The position numbers and the translations under genes were made by a program. Below the pieces are notes generated by a model. That model was not told where the DNA came from. It worked only from the letters and a program-made list of their open reading frames with translations, and did no database searches. Positions 34,161 through 43,007 of a DNA stretch of 64,000 nucleotides are shown here, piece by piece. Source of the DNA: Loktanella sp. M215 (lineage in GTDB: Bacteria; Pseudomonadota; Alphaproteobacteria; Rhodobacterales; Rhodobacteraceae); contig NZ_WMEA01000004.1 of assembly GCF_021735925.1 (NCBI RefSeq), positions 124,001 through 188,000 on the forward strand, written 5' to 3'. The first letter of the stretch is position 1; each line of letters opens with the position of its first letter.

Positions 34161-34964
34161 ATGGAACAGACAACTACCGCGCACGCGCCCGGCGAGCTGA
34201 TCCTGCGCCTGCGGGGCGTGGGCAAGAAATTCGGCGCCGTGACGGCGCTGGAGGATATCGACCTCGATGTGCACGCGGGCCAAGTCGTGGCCCTCGTCGG
34301 TGACAACGGGGCCGGGAAATCTACGCTGGTCAAGGTCTTGGCCGGGGTGCATCAGCCGACGTCCGGCACGATCGAAGTGCAGGGCAAGCCCGTCAGCCTC
34401 GACACCCCCGGCAAAGCATTGGAACTGGGGATCGCCACGGTGTTTCAGGACCTGGCCCTCTGCGAGAACCTCGACGTCGTCGCCAACCTTTTTCTGGGGC
34501 ACGAAATCTCGCCTTGGCGGATGGACGAGGTGCAGATGGAAGTCCGCGCCTGGACCCTGTTGCAGGAACTCGCAGCCCGCATTCCGTCGGTGCGCGAACC
34601 CATCGCGTCCCTGTCCGGTGGCCAGCGCCAGACCGTCGCCATCGCGCGGTCGCTGCTGCTGGAACCGCAGATCATCATGCTAGACGAACCCACTGCGGCA
34701 TTGGGCGTTGCTCAGACCGCTGAGGTGCTGAACCTGATCGAACGGGTGCGCGCCCGCGGTCACGGGGTGATCTTGATCTCGCACAACATGGAAGACGTCC
34801 GCGCGGTTGCCGACCGCATCGTTGTGCTGCGTCTGGGCCGCAACAATGGCGTCTATACCGCAGAGACCTCGCATCAGGAACTGGTCGCAGCGATCACCGG
34901 GGCGAATGAAAACTCCGTCTCGCGGCGCGCTGCACGCAAACTCGAAGAAGTGGATCAGGGCTGA
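34161..34964 (+). CDS. Sugar ABC transporter ATPase (single-domain CUT2 type)
   Basis: The 267-residue ATPase has Walker A LVGDNGAGKSTLVKVLAG, signature SLSGGQRQTVAIARSL, Walker B IIMLDEPTAAL and switch His in ILISHNMEDV. CUT2-family ATPases such as XylG are usually double, about 500 residues. This one has a single domain and must act as a homodimer, as in FrcA-type systems. Its ATG at 34161 is preceded by GGGAGGGGGAAAG. The stop overlaps the permease start. Confidence 0.9.
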   Translation: MEQTTTAHAPGELILRLRGVGKKFGAVTALEDIDLDVHAGQVVALVGDNGAGKSTLVKVLAGVHQPTSGTIEVQGKPVSLDTPGKALELGIATVFQDLALCENLDVVANLFLGHEISPWRMDEVQMEVRAWTLLQELAARIPSVREPIASLSGGQRQTVAIARSLLLEPQIIMLDEPTAALGVAQTAEVLNLIERVRARGHGVILISHNMEDVRAVADRIVVLRLGRNNGVYTAETSHQELVAAITGANENSVSRRAARKLEEVDQG

Positions 34965-36220
34965 TGGCACAGGATATTCAAACCAAGGCAACCGGCGCCC
35001 GGCTTGACCAAGGCGACAGCCGCGTCCGCCACGATACCGGCCTGTCAGGTGCCGTCCGCGGCTTCATCGACCGGGTCAGTTCCGGGGATCTGGGTATGCT
35101 GCCGGTCGTCATCGGCCTCGTGCTGATTTCCATCGCATTCAGCCTGCTGAACCCGGTGTTCCTCGCGCCCGCCAACTTGGTGAACGTGCTCTTCGACGCA
35201 GCCGCCGTCGGTTTCATCGCCCTTGGCGTCGTCTGCGTCCTGCTGCTGGGTGAAATCGATCTATCCATCGGATCGATGAGCGGTCTGTCCTCCGCCATCA
35301 TCGGCGTGCTGTGGATCAACACGGGCCTGCCGCTGGCGGTCGCCATCGCGGGGTCGCTCGCCATGGGCGCGCTGGTCGGCGTGGTCTACGGCATCCTGCG
35401 CAACCGATTCGAAATGCCGAGCTTCGTAGCAACGCTCTCCGGCCTGCTCGCGCTGCTGGGCCTGCAACTTTACATCCTCGGTCCGACGGGATCGATCAAC
35501 CTGCCCTTCACCTCGCCGCTGGTCCGGTTCGGGCAGATCCTGATCATGCCGGCGTGGCTGTCCTATCTGGTCGCCGTGCTGCCGGGCGTGCTGATCGTCG
35601 TGGGCGCAATACGCACCAACGCACAGCGCACGGCAGCGAACCTGTCCTCGGCAGGCATGAGCGTCGCGATCGCCAAGGCGGTCGTGCTGACGCTCGGACT
35701 GGTCTTCGCGGTCTATTACCTTGAACTCAGCCGCGGCGTGCCATGGATGTTCGGCGTCTTCGTGCTGTTCGTCGTCCTGCTGGACTATGCGCTGGTGCGG
35801 ACCCAGTGGGGCCGGTCGATGTTCGCCGTCGGTGGCAACGCAGAGGCCGCACGCCGGTCCGGCATCAACGTGCGCCGCATCCGCATGTCGGCCTTCGTCG
35901 TCTGCTCGACCTTCGCGGCACTTGGCGGTGTCTTTGCCGCCGCCCGCCTCGCCTCGGCCAGCCAGCAGGCGGGGTCCGGCGACGTGAACCTGAACGCCAT
36001 CGCGGCGGCGGTCATCGGCGGCACCTCCCTCTTCGGCGGTCGTGGATCCGCGTGGTCGGCGCTGCTGGGCGTCCTCGTCATCATGGCGATCTCGAACGGG
36101 CTGACCTTGCTGAACCTGTCGTCTTCGCTGCGTTACATGATCACGGGCGCTGTGCTTGCCATCGCCGTCATCGTCGACAGCCTCGCCCGCCGGTCCCGCG
36201 CCAGCCACGGCCGCGCGTAA
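34964..36220 (+). CDS. Sugar ABC transporter permease (XylH/RbsC-like)
   Basis: This 418-residue protein has about ten membrane helices. [20 protein letters not shown] is the CUT2 permease signature (D-L-S-x-G-x-x-x-G), with [20 protein letters not shown] as the conserved cytoplasmic loop. It imports the operon's pentose or pentitol. The ATG overlaps the ATPase stop (TGATG), so the two are coupled. Confidence 0.92.
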   Translation: MAQDIQTKATGARLDQGDSRVRHDTGLSGAVRGFIDRVSSGDLGMLPVVIGLVLISIAFSLLNPVFLAPANLVNVLFDAAAVGFIALGVVCVLLLGEIDLSIGSMSGLSSAIIGVLWINTGLPLAVAIAGSLAMGALVGVVYGILRNRFEMPSFVATLSGLLALLGLQLYILGPTGSINLPFTSPLVRFGQILIMPAWLSYLVAVLPGVLIVVGAIRTNAQRTAANLSSAGMSVAIAKAVVLTLGLVFAVYYLELSRGVPWMFGVFVLFVVLLDYALVRTQWGRSMFAVGGNAEAARRSGINVRRIRMSAFVVCSTFAALGGVFAAARLASASQQAGSGDVNLNAIAAAVIGGTSLFGGRGSAWSALLGVLVIMAISNGLTLLNLSSSLRYMITGAVLAIAVIVDSLARRSRASHGRA

Positions 36221-36239
36221 ATCCACAGAAAGACACAAC

Positions 36240-36968
36240 ATGACCAACCACATGGACAACAAGACCGCCGCCATCACCGGGGCTGCATCGGGCATCGGTC
36301 TGGAATGCGCCCGCATCCTGATCGAGGAAGGCGCGCAGGTCGTCCTGATCGACCGCGCAGCCGACCGTCTGCACGCCTTGTGTGAAGAGCTGGGCGACGC
36401 CGCCAAGCCGCTGGTGATCGACCTGCTGGACGGGCCGCAGGTCAGCGGCATGGTCCCCCAGATTGAGGCGCTGGTCGGCCCGCTCGACATCTTCCATGCG
36501 AATGCCGGGGCCTATGTCGGCGGCCCGGCGGCAGAGGGCGACCCCGATGTCTGGGACCGGATGCTGAACCTGAACATCAACGCAGCCTTCCGAAGCGTGC
36601 AGGCGGTCTTGCCCGGCATGATCGATCGCAAGAGCGGCGACGTGATATTTACCAGTTCCGTCGCAGGTGTGGTCCCCGTCGTGTGGGAACCCATCTACAC
36701 TGCCTCGAAATTCGCCGTGCAGGCCTTCCTGCACGCGACACGCCGCCAAGTGTCCCAATACGGCATCCGCATGGGTGCCGTCCTCCCGGGGCCAGTCGTC
36801 ACGGCTTTGCTGGACGACTGGCCGACGGAAAAGATGGAAGAGGCGCTGGCCAATGGCTCGCTTATGCAACCGCGAGAGGTGGCCGAGGCTGTCCTGTTCA
36901 TGCTGACCCGCCCCCGCGGCGTGGTGATCCGTGACATGGTTATCCTGCCCAACAGCGTCGATCTGTGA
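36240..36968 (+). CDS. Short-chain dehydrogenase, probable ribitol 2-dehydrogenase
   Basis: The 242-residue Rossmann enzyme has NAD-binding [19 protein letters not shown] (residues about 13-31), NAG in [11 protein letters not shown], catalytic Ser in [20 protein letters not shown] and the Y-x3-K pair in YTASK. It is most like the ribitol 2-dehydrogenase group, which oxidises ribitol to D-ribulose; the downstream D-ribulokinase supports this. The start is the ATG at 36240 after AGAAAGA. Another polyol substrate, such as a related pentitol, is possible. Confidence 0.82.
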   Translation: MTNHMDNKTAAITGAASGIGLECARILIEEGAQVVLIDRAADRLHALCEELGDAAKPLVIDLLDGPQVSGMVPQIEALVGPLDIFHANAGAYVGGPAAEGDPDVWDRMLNLNINAAFRSVQAVLPGMIDRKSGDVIFTSSVAGVVPVVWEPIYTASKFAVQAFLHATRRQVSQYGIRMGAVLPGPVVTALLDDWPTEKMEEALANGSLMQPREVAEAVLFMLTRPRGVVIRDMVILPNSVDL

Positions 36969-36984
36969 CTATACGGGGACAGGG

Positions 36985-38634
36985 ATGAGCCAGACCATTA
37001 ACATGACTGACGGCTATCTGCTGGGCATCGACGTCGGCACCGGCAGCGCACGCGCGGGCGTGTTCACGACCGACGGTGGGCTGCTCGGCACCGACAGTTG
37101 CGCCATCGCCATGCACCGCGATGGTAATACGGTAGAGCAATCAAGCGAAGACATCTGGCAGGCCGTAGCACAGGCGGTGCGCGGGGCCGTCGCCAAGGCT
37201 GGCGTAGCGGGAGGGGACATCCGCGGCATCGGCTTTGACGCGACCTGTTCGCTGGTCGTCCTCGGCGCGAAGGGCGAGCCCCTGCCCGTTGGGGACCCCG
37301 CTCATCCCGAACGCAACATCATGGTCTGGATGGACCACCGCGCCCTGGGCCAGGCAGAGCGGATCAACGCGACTGGCCACCGCGTCCTCAACTATGTGGG
37401 CGGACGCATATCTCCCGAGATGGAGACGCCGAAGCTCCTGTGGCTGAAGGAGAACCGGCCTGAGGTCTATGACGCGGCATGGCAGTTCATGGACCTGACG
37501 GACTACCTGACATGGCGGGCCACGGGCGATCTGGCCCGCTCAGTCTGCACAGTCACCTGCAAGTGGACCTATCTGGCGCACGAAGACCGTTGGGATGCGG
37601 ACTTTTTTCAGACAATCGGTCTGGGCGATCTGGCGGACGACGGCTTTCGCCGCATCGGAACGGACATCGTTCCTGCCGGCACCATACTTGCAACCGGCCT
37701 CACTGCAGCAGCGGCCGATGATTTCCGGCTGGCGGCCGGGACGCCCGTCGGCGCGGGCCTGATTGATGCCCATGCAGGCGGCATCGGGTCCGTTGGTGCG
37801 ATGGGCGGCGGCGGGGCGACCGCCAACATGGCCTACGTCTTCGGCACGTCGTCCTGCACGATGACCAGCACGGCCGAGCCCGTCTTCGTGCCGGGAGTCT
37901 GGGGACCCTATTATTCGGCGATGGTGCCCGGTCTCTGGCTGAATGAGGGCGGTCAATCGGCGGCCGGTGCCGCGATCGAGCAGTTGCTGCTGCATCATCC
38001 CATGGCCTCCGAGGCAGCGGGTCTGGCCCGCGAGGCCGGTCTGTCGCTCCCCGCCTGGCTGGCCCGGCGGGCAGAGCACCTGCTGGCCGGGTCACATGAT
38101 GCCGCGCGCCTTGCGGGCAACCTCCATGTCGTGCCGGAATTCCTCGGCAACCGCGCACCCTTTGCCGAACCAGATACCCGCGCCGTCATCGCGGGCGTCG
38201 GCATGGCGCGCGACCTCGACAGCCTCGTCGCGCTTTATATCGCCGGCCTGTGCGGGATTGGCTATGGCCTGCGCCAGATCATCGACGCACAGAGCGACGC
38301 CGGCGCACCGGTGGAGCGGATCATCATCAGTGGCGGGGCCGGTCGCAGCGCTCTCGTGCGCCAGATCCTGGCCGATGCGACCGGTGTCGAACTGACGTCT
38401 CCGGAAACGGAAGAGCCGGTGCTTCTTGGTGCTGCAATCCTCGGAGGTGTCGCTGCAGGACTTCATCCGGACATTCCTGTTGCCATGTCAGGGATGTCGA
38501 CGTTCGCCGAAAAGTTTCAGCCACAGGGTGGAGCAGTTCAAGATTTGCACCAGACGCGGTTCGGCATCTTCGAGCAGCTTCAATCGGTGGCGCGTCATAT
38601 TGCGGGAAATCCCGGAGACGTCGGAAGGAAATAG
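36985..38634 (+). CDS. FGGY-family D-ribulokinase
   Basis: The 549-residue kinase has GYLLGIDVGTGSARAGVF at its N-terminus, GIGFDATCSLVVLG, an adenine-binding GGAGRSALVRQILAD and length typical of the FGGY pentulose-kinase branch. It phosphorylates D-ribulose, made by the upstream dehydrogenase, to ribulose 5-phosphate for the pentose phosphate pathway. The start ATG at 36985 follows CAGGG. It is the last gene of the operon. No terminator was obvious in 38635-38724. Confidence 0.87.
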   Translation: MSQTINMTDGYLLGIDVGTGSARAGVFTTDGGLLGTDSCAIAMHRDGNTVEQSSEDIWQAVAQAVRGAVAKAGVAGGDIRGIGFDATCSLVVLGAKGEPLPVGDPAHPERNIMVWMDHRALGQAERINATGHRVLNYVGGRISPEMETPKLLWLKENRPEVYDAAWQFMDLTDYLTWRATGDLARSVCTVTCKWTYLAHEDRWDADFFQTIGLGDLADDGFRRIGTDIVPAGTILATGLTAAAADDFRLAAGTPVGAGLIDAHAGGIGSVGAMGGGGATANMAYVFGTSSCTMTSTAEPVFVPGVWGPYYSAMVPGLWLNEGGQSAAGAAIEQLLLHHPMASEAAGLAREAGLSLPAWLARRAEHLLAGSHDAARLAGNLHVVPEFLGNRAPFAEPDTRAVIAGVGMARDLDSLVALYIAGLCGIGYGLRQIIDAQSDAGAPVERIIISGGAGRSALVRQILADATGVELTSPETEEPVLLGAAILGGVAAGLHPDIPVAMSGMSTFAEKFQPQGGAVQDLHQTRFGIFEQLQSVARHIAGNPGDVGRK

Positions 38635-38724
38635 CAGCGTCTGAGGGGGCTGACGGCAGATCGCGGCAATCGGAGCCTGCGGGCTTTGGAGCAGATTCAG
38701 ATCAGCACATATTAAGGCAGAATC

Positions 38725-40815
38725 TCACCCATCAACCGCCCTTGCTGCCATTGCAGCGAGCCAACCGGGCAGCAGCGGTTTTAACGTGGACTGGACGTTG
38801 TCATCCTGTCCCCCCTCCCTGATCAGCTTCAGGATTTTCTGATCATCCTTCGAGAGCCCGCGCTTCGGCCAGGCGGCCGAGATCGTGCTTGCCAGGGCAA
38901 AGCCGGCGAGCCACTCCTTGAACCGCTCTGCCGCGCGTGTTCTGAGGCCTGATCCGATGTCCCCGTCGAATGCACTGTCCTGAATGACACCGTATCGCAG
39001 CATGATGATGTCGAGCACGCGCTGGACTTTGTCGCCGCCGGGAAACGCGGTGCCATCAAACAGTGGCGGCAGCCAGTCCGTCGGTGTGACGAACCGCGGC
39101 GCTACGATCACGGCCGTCAGATAGCCATCGATCAGATCCGGACTGAGTGGCGTTTTGCGAAGCAGGCGCTCCAGCTCGCCTTTTGTTTCAGGCGCGATGT
39201 CAGGACCCATGTCGTCGTCGGTTTCGAGATCGTTCAGCGCGGATACGCCGTCAGGATGCAGCCCGTCACCCTGTTCTGCAACATCCAGCGTCAGCGCAAC
39301 GATCATCTCAAAAATGGGGATCTTCTTGAGCGCCCGACCGGTGTTCAGCCCGTGCGCGACCGCCGCAAAGACCAGCCATGCGTCGCCGCCACTATGACGC
39401 AAGATAGCGGCCGACCGTGCGAAGAGCGATGACCAGAAGTCGCGTTGCGTTTCCAGATGCGCCCAGACCGCCTGCGTGGCCTGACGCTCGGTTCTGACTT
39501 CCTCCAAAGCCGATGAGAGCGCCGCATCGCTGACAAACCAGCTCGACGAGATCTCGTGGTCGCGCACCCACGAGATGCTGCGGCCAATGAGCTGACCGCG
39601 CTTGGCTGCGGACAGACCGGCCAACTGGGCGTCAGGATCGGCAATGTCGGTCATCGACCTTGCCGAGATAGCGTATGGCGCGATGTCGTGGAGCCCGAGC
39701 ATCTCTGCCACATCCAGAAAACCCGGCGCAGGGGGCAGGCCTGCAGCAAGACCCTCGCCAAGTGCCGCGGACAGTGCAGTTGGCAGATACTCCGCTGGCA
39801 CATCGTGCATTGGCATCGACTCTTCGATTTCAGCGAGCGTGTGCCGCTGATCGCTCGCACTGCTGCAGGGGATGGCATAGGCGTCCTTGATGCCGTGACC
39901 GGTCTTGAGCAACAGCGCCGCAATGCATTTTTGGCTGCCGCGGCTGACACTCGCGAGAATGCTCTGGCTTCCGGTGCCGTCAGGCAATGACGACACCAGT
40001 CGATGGAGCGTCCATGGCCGGGGGACAGACCCGCCGGAAGGCTCATACCGCAGCGCATCCTTGATTCCGCGATCGAGGATCGTCCTGGTGTCCAGATCCG
40101 GGATCCACTTGCGCAGCTGGATCAGATCGGAGAGGACGCCTGCATCTACGCCACCGGCCTTCGCGCGGTCGGCAAACCCCTGGGCCGCCGCACTGCGCAT
40201 CTCGTGGACCGGATCGAGCAGAAAGTAACGTCCAACAGAAACTGGCTTCGGGACGCCCTGCGCGACCATCTGCGTCACGAACAATGCCGCTGCAGGCCGG
40301 GGCATCGCGCCCATGGCTTCGCGCAGGATCATGTACGCCGGGTAGCCCGTGACCTTGTCCGGGATCAGGTCACGGATCAGCTCTGCGATATCAGGCATCT
40401 CCATGGTTGCGATGTCCGCATCGTCAGCGGCAGCGTCGAGAGTGAACCGGATCCCGTCGGGTGGCTCCAGACCAGCCTCGATGAACGCCCGACACAGCAC
40501 GACCTTTTGCTGGTTGTCAAAACTCTGCGCTGCCGCCTTCATCTCCAGCCAGCCCTCGACCTGCGCAAAGATGGCCTGCGCGTCCTTCTCGCGGTTCTCG
40601 CGGTTCATGCGCATGGCGGCGAGAACGGCGCTGAAGAGTGCAAGCAGGTCATCGGGAAGCTCAGGCTCATCATCCATCAGCGTGAGCATGCCCGACACCG
40701 CGTGACGATTTGCGGCGATGCGCGGCGCCCAAAAGTCAGTCCACCGATAAACAAGGAGGTCATCCCCGTGCCCGGGTCGTTCTGCGATACACGCTTGTAG
40801 TATGTTCTGTCTCAT
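38725..40815 (-). CDS. Large protein with a C-terminal UPF0149/YecA-like domain
   Basis: This is a 696-residue soluble protein. The C-terminal part has LSPDLIDGYLTAVIVAPRFV, TPTDWLPPLFDG and GFALAST, the pattern of UPF0149 (YgfB/YecA) proteins. Those are normally about 200 residues; here about 500 extra residues precede the domain (e.g. FLDVAEMLGLHDIAPYAISA) and I do not recognise them. I place the start at the ATG at 40813-40815 (MRQNILQACIAERPG). Function unknown. It sits alone between the ribitol operon and virD4, convergent with the ribitol operon. Confidence 0.75.
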   Translation of the reverse strand: MRQNILQACIAERPGHGDDLLVYRWTDFWAPRIAANRHAVSGMLTLMDDEPELPDDLLALFSAVLAAMRMNRENREKDAQAIFAQVEGWLEMKAAAQSFDNQQKVVLCRAFIEAGLEPPDGIRFTLDAAADDADIATMEMPDIAELIRDLIPDKVTGYPAYMILREAMGAMPRPAAALFVTQMVAQGVPKPVSVGRYFLLDPVHEMRSAAAQGFADRAKAGGVDAGVLSDLIQLRKWIPDLDTRTILDRGIKDALRYEPSGGSVPRPWTLHRLVSSLPDGTGSQSILASVSRGSQKCIAALLLKTGHGIKDAYAIPCSSASDQRHTLAEIEESMPMHDVPAEYLPTALSAALGEGLAAGLPPAPGFLDVAEMLGLHDIAPYAISARSMTDIADPDAQLAGLSAAKRGQLIGRSISWVRDHEISSSWFVSDAALSSALEEVRTERQATQAVWAHLETQRDFWSSLFARSAAILRHSGGDAWLVFAAVAHGLNTGRALKKIPIFEMIVALTLDVAEQGDGLHPDGVSALNDLETDDDMGPDIAPETKGELERLLRKTPLSPDLIDGYLTAVIVAPRFVTPTDWLPPLFDGTAFPGGDKVQRVLDIIMLRYGVIQDSAFDGDIGSGLRTRAAERFKEWLAGFALASTISAAWPKRGLSKDDQKILKLIREGGQDDNVQSTLKPLLPGWLAAMAARAVDG

Positions 40816-40988
40816 GCAGGCGATCCTATCGATTCCGGACGGCGGATAAAGGCCCGGATCGCAGATGGCGGCAAAGCTATGGCCCCCCGCCCGCGACCAT
40901 TGTGAAGACATTAAAAATGACCATCAACTCCGAAGCGATAACGTTGGATGCGATCTGGTATCCTTTGACCGCAGCCCCGGGATTTGGA

Positions 40989-43007
40989 TCATGCGGCTTT
41001 GGGGCCGCCTTCCTGTCTTAACTGGTTTTGGGCGCTGTTCATTGTATCGATCAGCGCAGCTTGCGCTGCCGCGCCCAGCTTTCCCTTCGGTTTTACTTTT
41101 GCGGGGGCCTTTTCACGCCGCCGTTGTGGGACCGTTGTTTTCGGTTCACGCGCTTTGGTCATGTCTTCTTCGCGCGCCTCGGTCGCAACCTGCTGCACCT
41201 CTGCCACCTTCGCCGCGCGTTCTCGGACTTCCGTCATGGTCATAGCGCGGTTCTTCAGATCGTTGTCGGCGTCGGGGTAAGGATAGACGGTCTTGTCCTG
41301 AGCTTCGTAGATCGCTCGGATCTGCCTGGACTCGTAGTATTTGATACGGTCGCCCAAAATCGGGTTCTGGCTATCTGGAACAATCAGGATCTTGTTGGGG
41401 TCCATCTGCCGGATTTCCTGCTTCGTCAGAAGTGGGCGCTTTTCCGTGCCGGTGGTCACACCGCCGCCGCCAAAGCCGACAGTCTTGACCTCTTTCTGAC
41501 GGTTCTTGGTCGATCCCGTTCGATCCCCGAGCAGGGTCTCGATCTCACTGGCCGTGCGGTCTTCCTTCGGCGCAAGATAAAGTTTGACCTGACAGGCGCT
41601 TTCAATCGCCTGCACTTCCTCCGGAGTGTACGGAACGGACAGAAGGCCGGGAACGGACTGGGTAACGATGGCGAACCGGCCACCGTGACCGGCCGTTTGT
41701 TTCATGGCTTGGACGACAAGGGGCATGTGGCCCAACTGGTCAAATTCGTCCAACAAGATGAACACAGGAAAAGGCTCGTCGGCCTCCGGCTTTGACGACC
41801 GCAGGAATGAAATAAGGTCTGCAAAGAAAAGCCGGATCAGGGAATTCAGGTCCTGAACGTCGTCGGACAGCACTTCAAGATAGATCGACATTGGCGTGCG
41901 ACGCATTTCCCTGAAGTCAAAATCGCTTGTGCGTGTGACGCGCTCCACCTTGGGGTTCGCCCACTGCGACAGGCCCGCTGTGCTCAGGATAGAGATAAAG
42001 CTCTGTGAGATTTTTGCGTCCAGCGATGCCGTGTAGTTGAGTTGGCGTGCCGCGGGCGGATACTGGCATTCCTTTGCCGCTTCCAGCAGGCGCTCGGCGG
42101 AGGACTTGCCAATATCGGCCCCCTCGCCCGTCCCAAAAATGATCCGGTAGATTTCTCCCATCGTCGCGTTGCCACGTTGAACGGCAAGGATGCCTGCGGA
42201 TATGAACAGCAGGATCGAACCATCCAGCCAATCCTGATTGCCATCTGACTGCAGAAACAGATGTGCGACCCGACCAATCGCCGTCCAAAGCTCCTCCATG
42301 TTTTCAATATCAGCGACACCGGCCAGGGGATTGTAGTTGTGCGTCGGGTGCTTGAAGTCGAACGGCGCGAACTGGAAAACTTTGTCGCCGAGCTGTGCAC
42401 GCGCTCTTGACGTCTCGACCCACAGCTCGCCTTTCACATCGAGCGCGACCATCGAACCGGGGAATGTCAGCGCATTCGGGATAACGAAACCCACGCCCTT
42501 ACCGCTGCGCGTCGGCGCGACCAACAGGATGTTGCTGACAGTGCTATAGAGTGCCGCGATGTAGCGGACACGGCGGGTGTTCAGAGACTTGTTCTTCTCG
42601 GGGTCGGTGTTGTTGGCCTTGATGTTGATCGGTCGATCCGGGTGCTGTGCCGGGGGGGCGACATGCTCACCGAGGACAAAACCTGTGCCCGGATCGTTTA
42701 GCATCCGGTTCTTGCGGACGCTCGATTTGGACTGAAACCGTCTGTCGCCGTAGTTGACAAGGCGATCCTGGGCGACGGTTACAAACGAGATAAACAGAAA
42801 AAACGCGACGGCTGAAATGACGATCAAATGGCCGGTCAGGTATGGCTGTTGAATCAACATGCGGGCCATCAGCGTCTTGGTGTGCAACATGAGGTCGGTT
42901 GCCAGAAGGTCGCGCCCGAGGGCGACAGTCAGATAGACGCTGGCAATACCGGACCCTGCGACAAGGCCGCAGATAACTGCGATCAGACAGGCGACGGTCA
43001 TTTTCAT
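40989..43007 (-). CDS. virD4: VirD4/TraG coupling protein
   Basis: This 672-residue coupling ATPase brings the relaxase-DNA complex to the T4SS channel. The N-terminus has membrane helices (VACLIAVICGLVAGSGIASV; LIVISAVAFFLFISFVTVAQ). Walker A is VAPTRSGKGVGFVIPN (residues about 163-178) and Walker B lies in PVFILLDEFDQLGHM. The C-terminus is Lys/Ala-rich. It follows the relaxase gene with an ATGA overlap. It is about 10 kb from the virB operon and on the opposite strand. Confidence 0.95.
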   Translation of the reverse strand: MKMTVACLIAVICGLVAGSGIASVYLTVALGRDLLATDLMLHTKTLMARMLIQQPYLTGHLIVISAVAFFLFISFVTVAQDRLVNYGDRRFQSKSSVRKNRMLNDPGTGFVLGEHVAPPAQHPDRPINIKANNTDPEKNKSLNTRRVRYIAALYSTVSNILLVAPTRSGKGVGFVIPNALTFPGSMVALDVKGELWVETSRARAQLGDKVFQFAPFDFKHPTHNYNPLAGVADIENMEELWTAIGRVAHLFLQSDGNQDWLDGSILLFISAGILAVQRGNATMGEIYRIIFGTGEGADIGKSSAERLLEAAKECQYPPAARQLNYTASLDAKISQSFISILSTAGLSQWANPKVERVTRTSDFDFREMRRTPMSIYLEVLSDDVQDLNSLIRLFFADLISFLRSSKPEADEPFPVFILLDEFDQLGHMPLVVQAMKQTAGHGGRFAIVTQSVPGLLSVPYTPEEVQAIESACQVKLYLAPKEDRTASEIETLLGDRTGSTKNRQKEVKTVGFGGGGVTTGTEKRPLLTKQEIRQMDPNKILIVPDSQNPILGDRIKYYESRQIRAIYEAQDKTVYPYPDADNDLKNRAMTMTEVRERAAKVAEVQQVATEAREEDMTKAREPKTTVPQRRREKAPAKVKPKGKLGAAAQAALIDTMNSAQNQLRQEGGPKAA

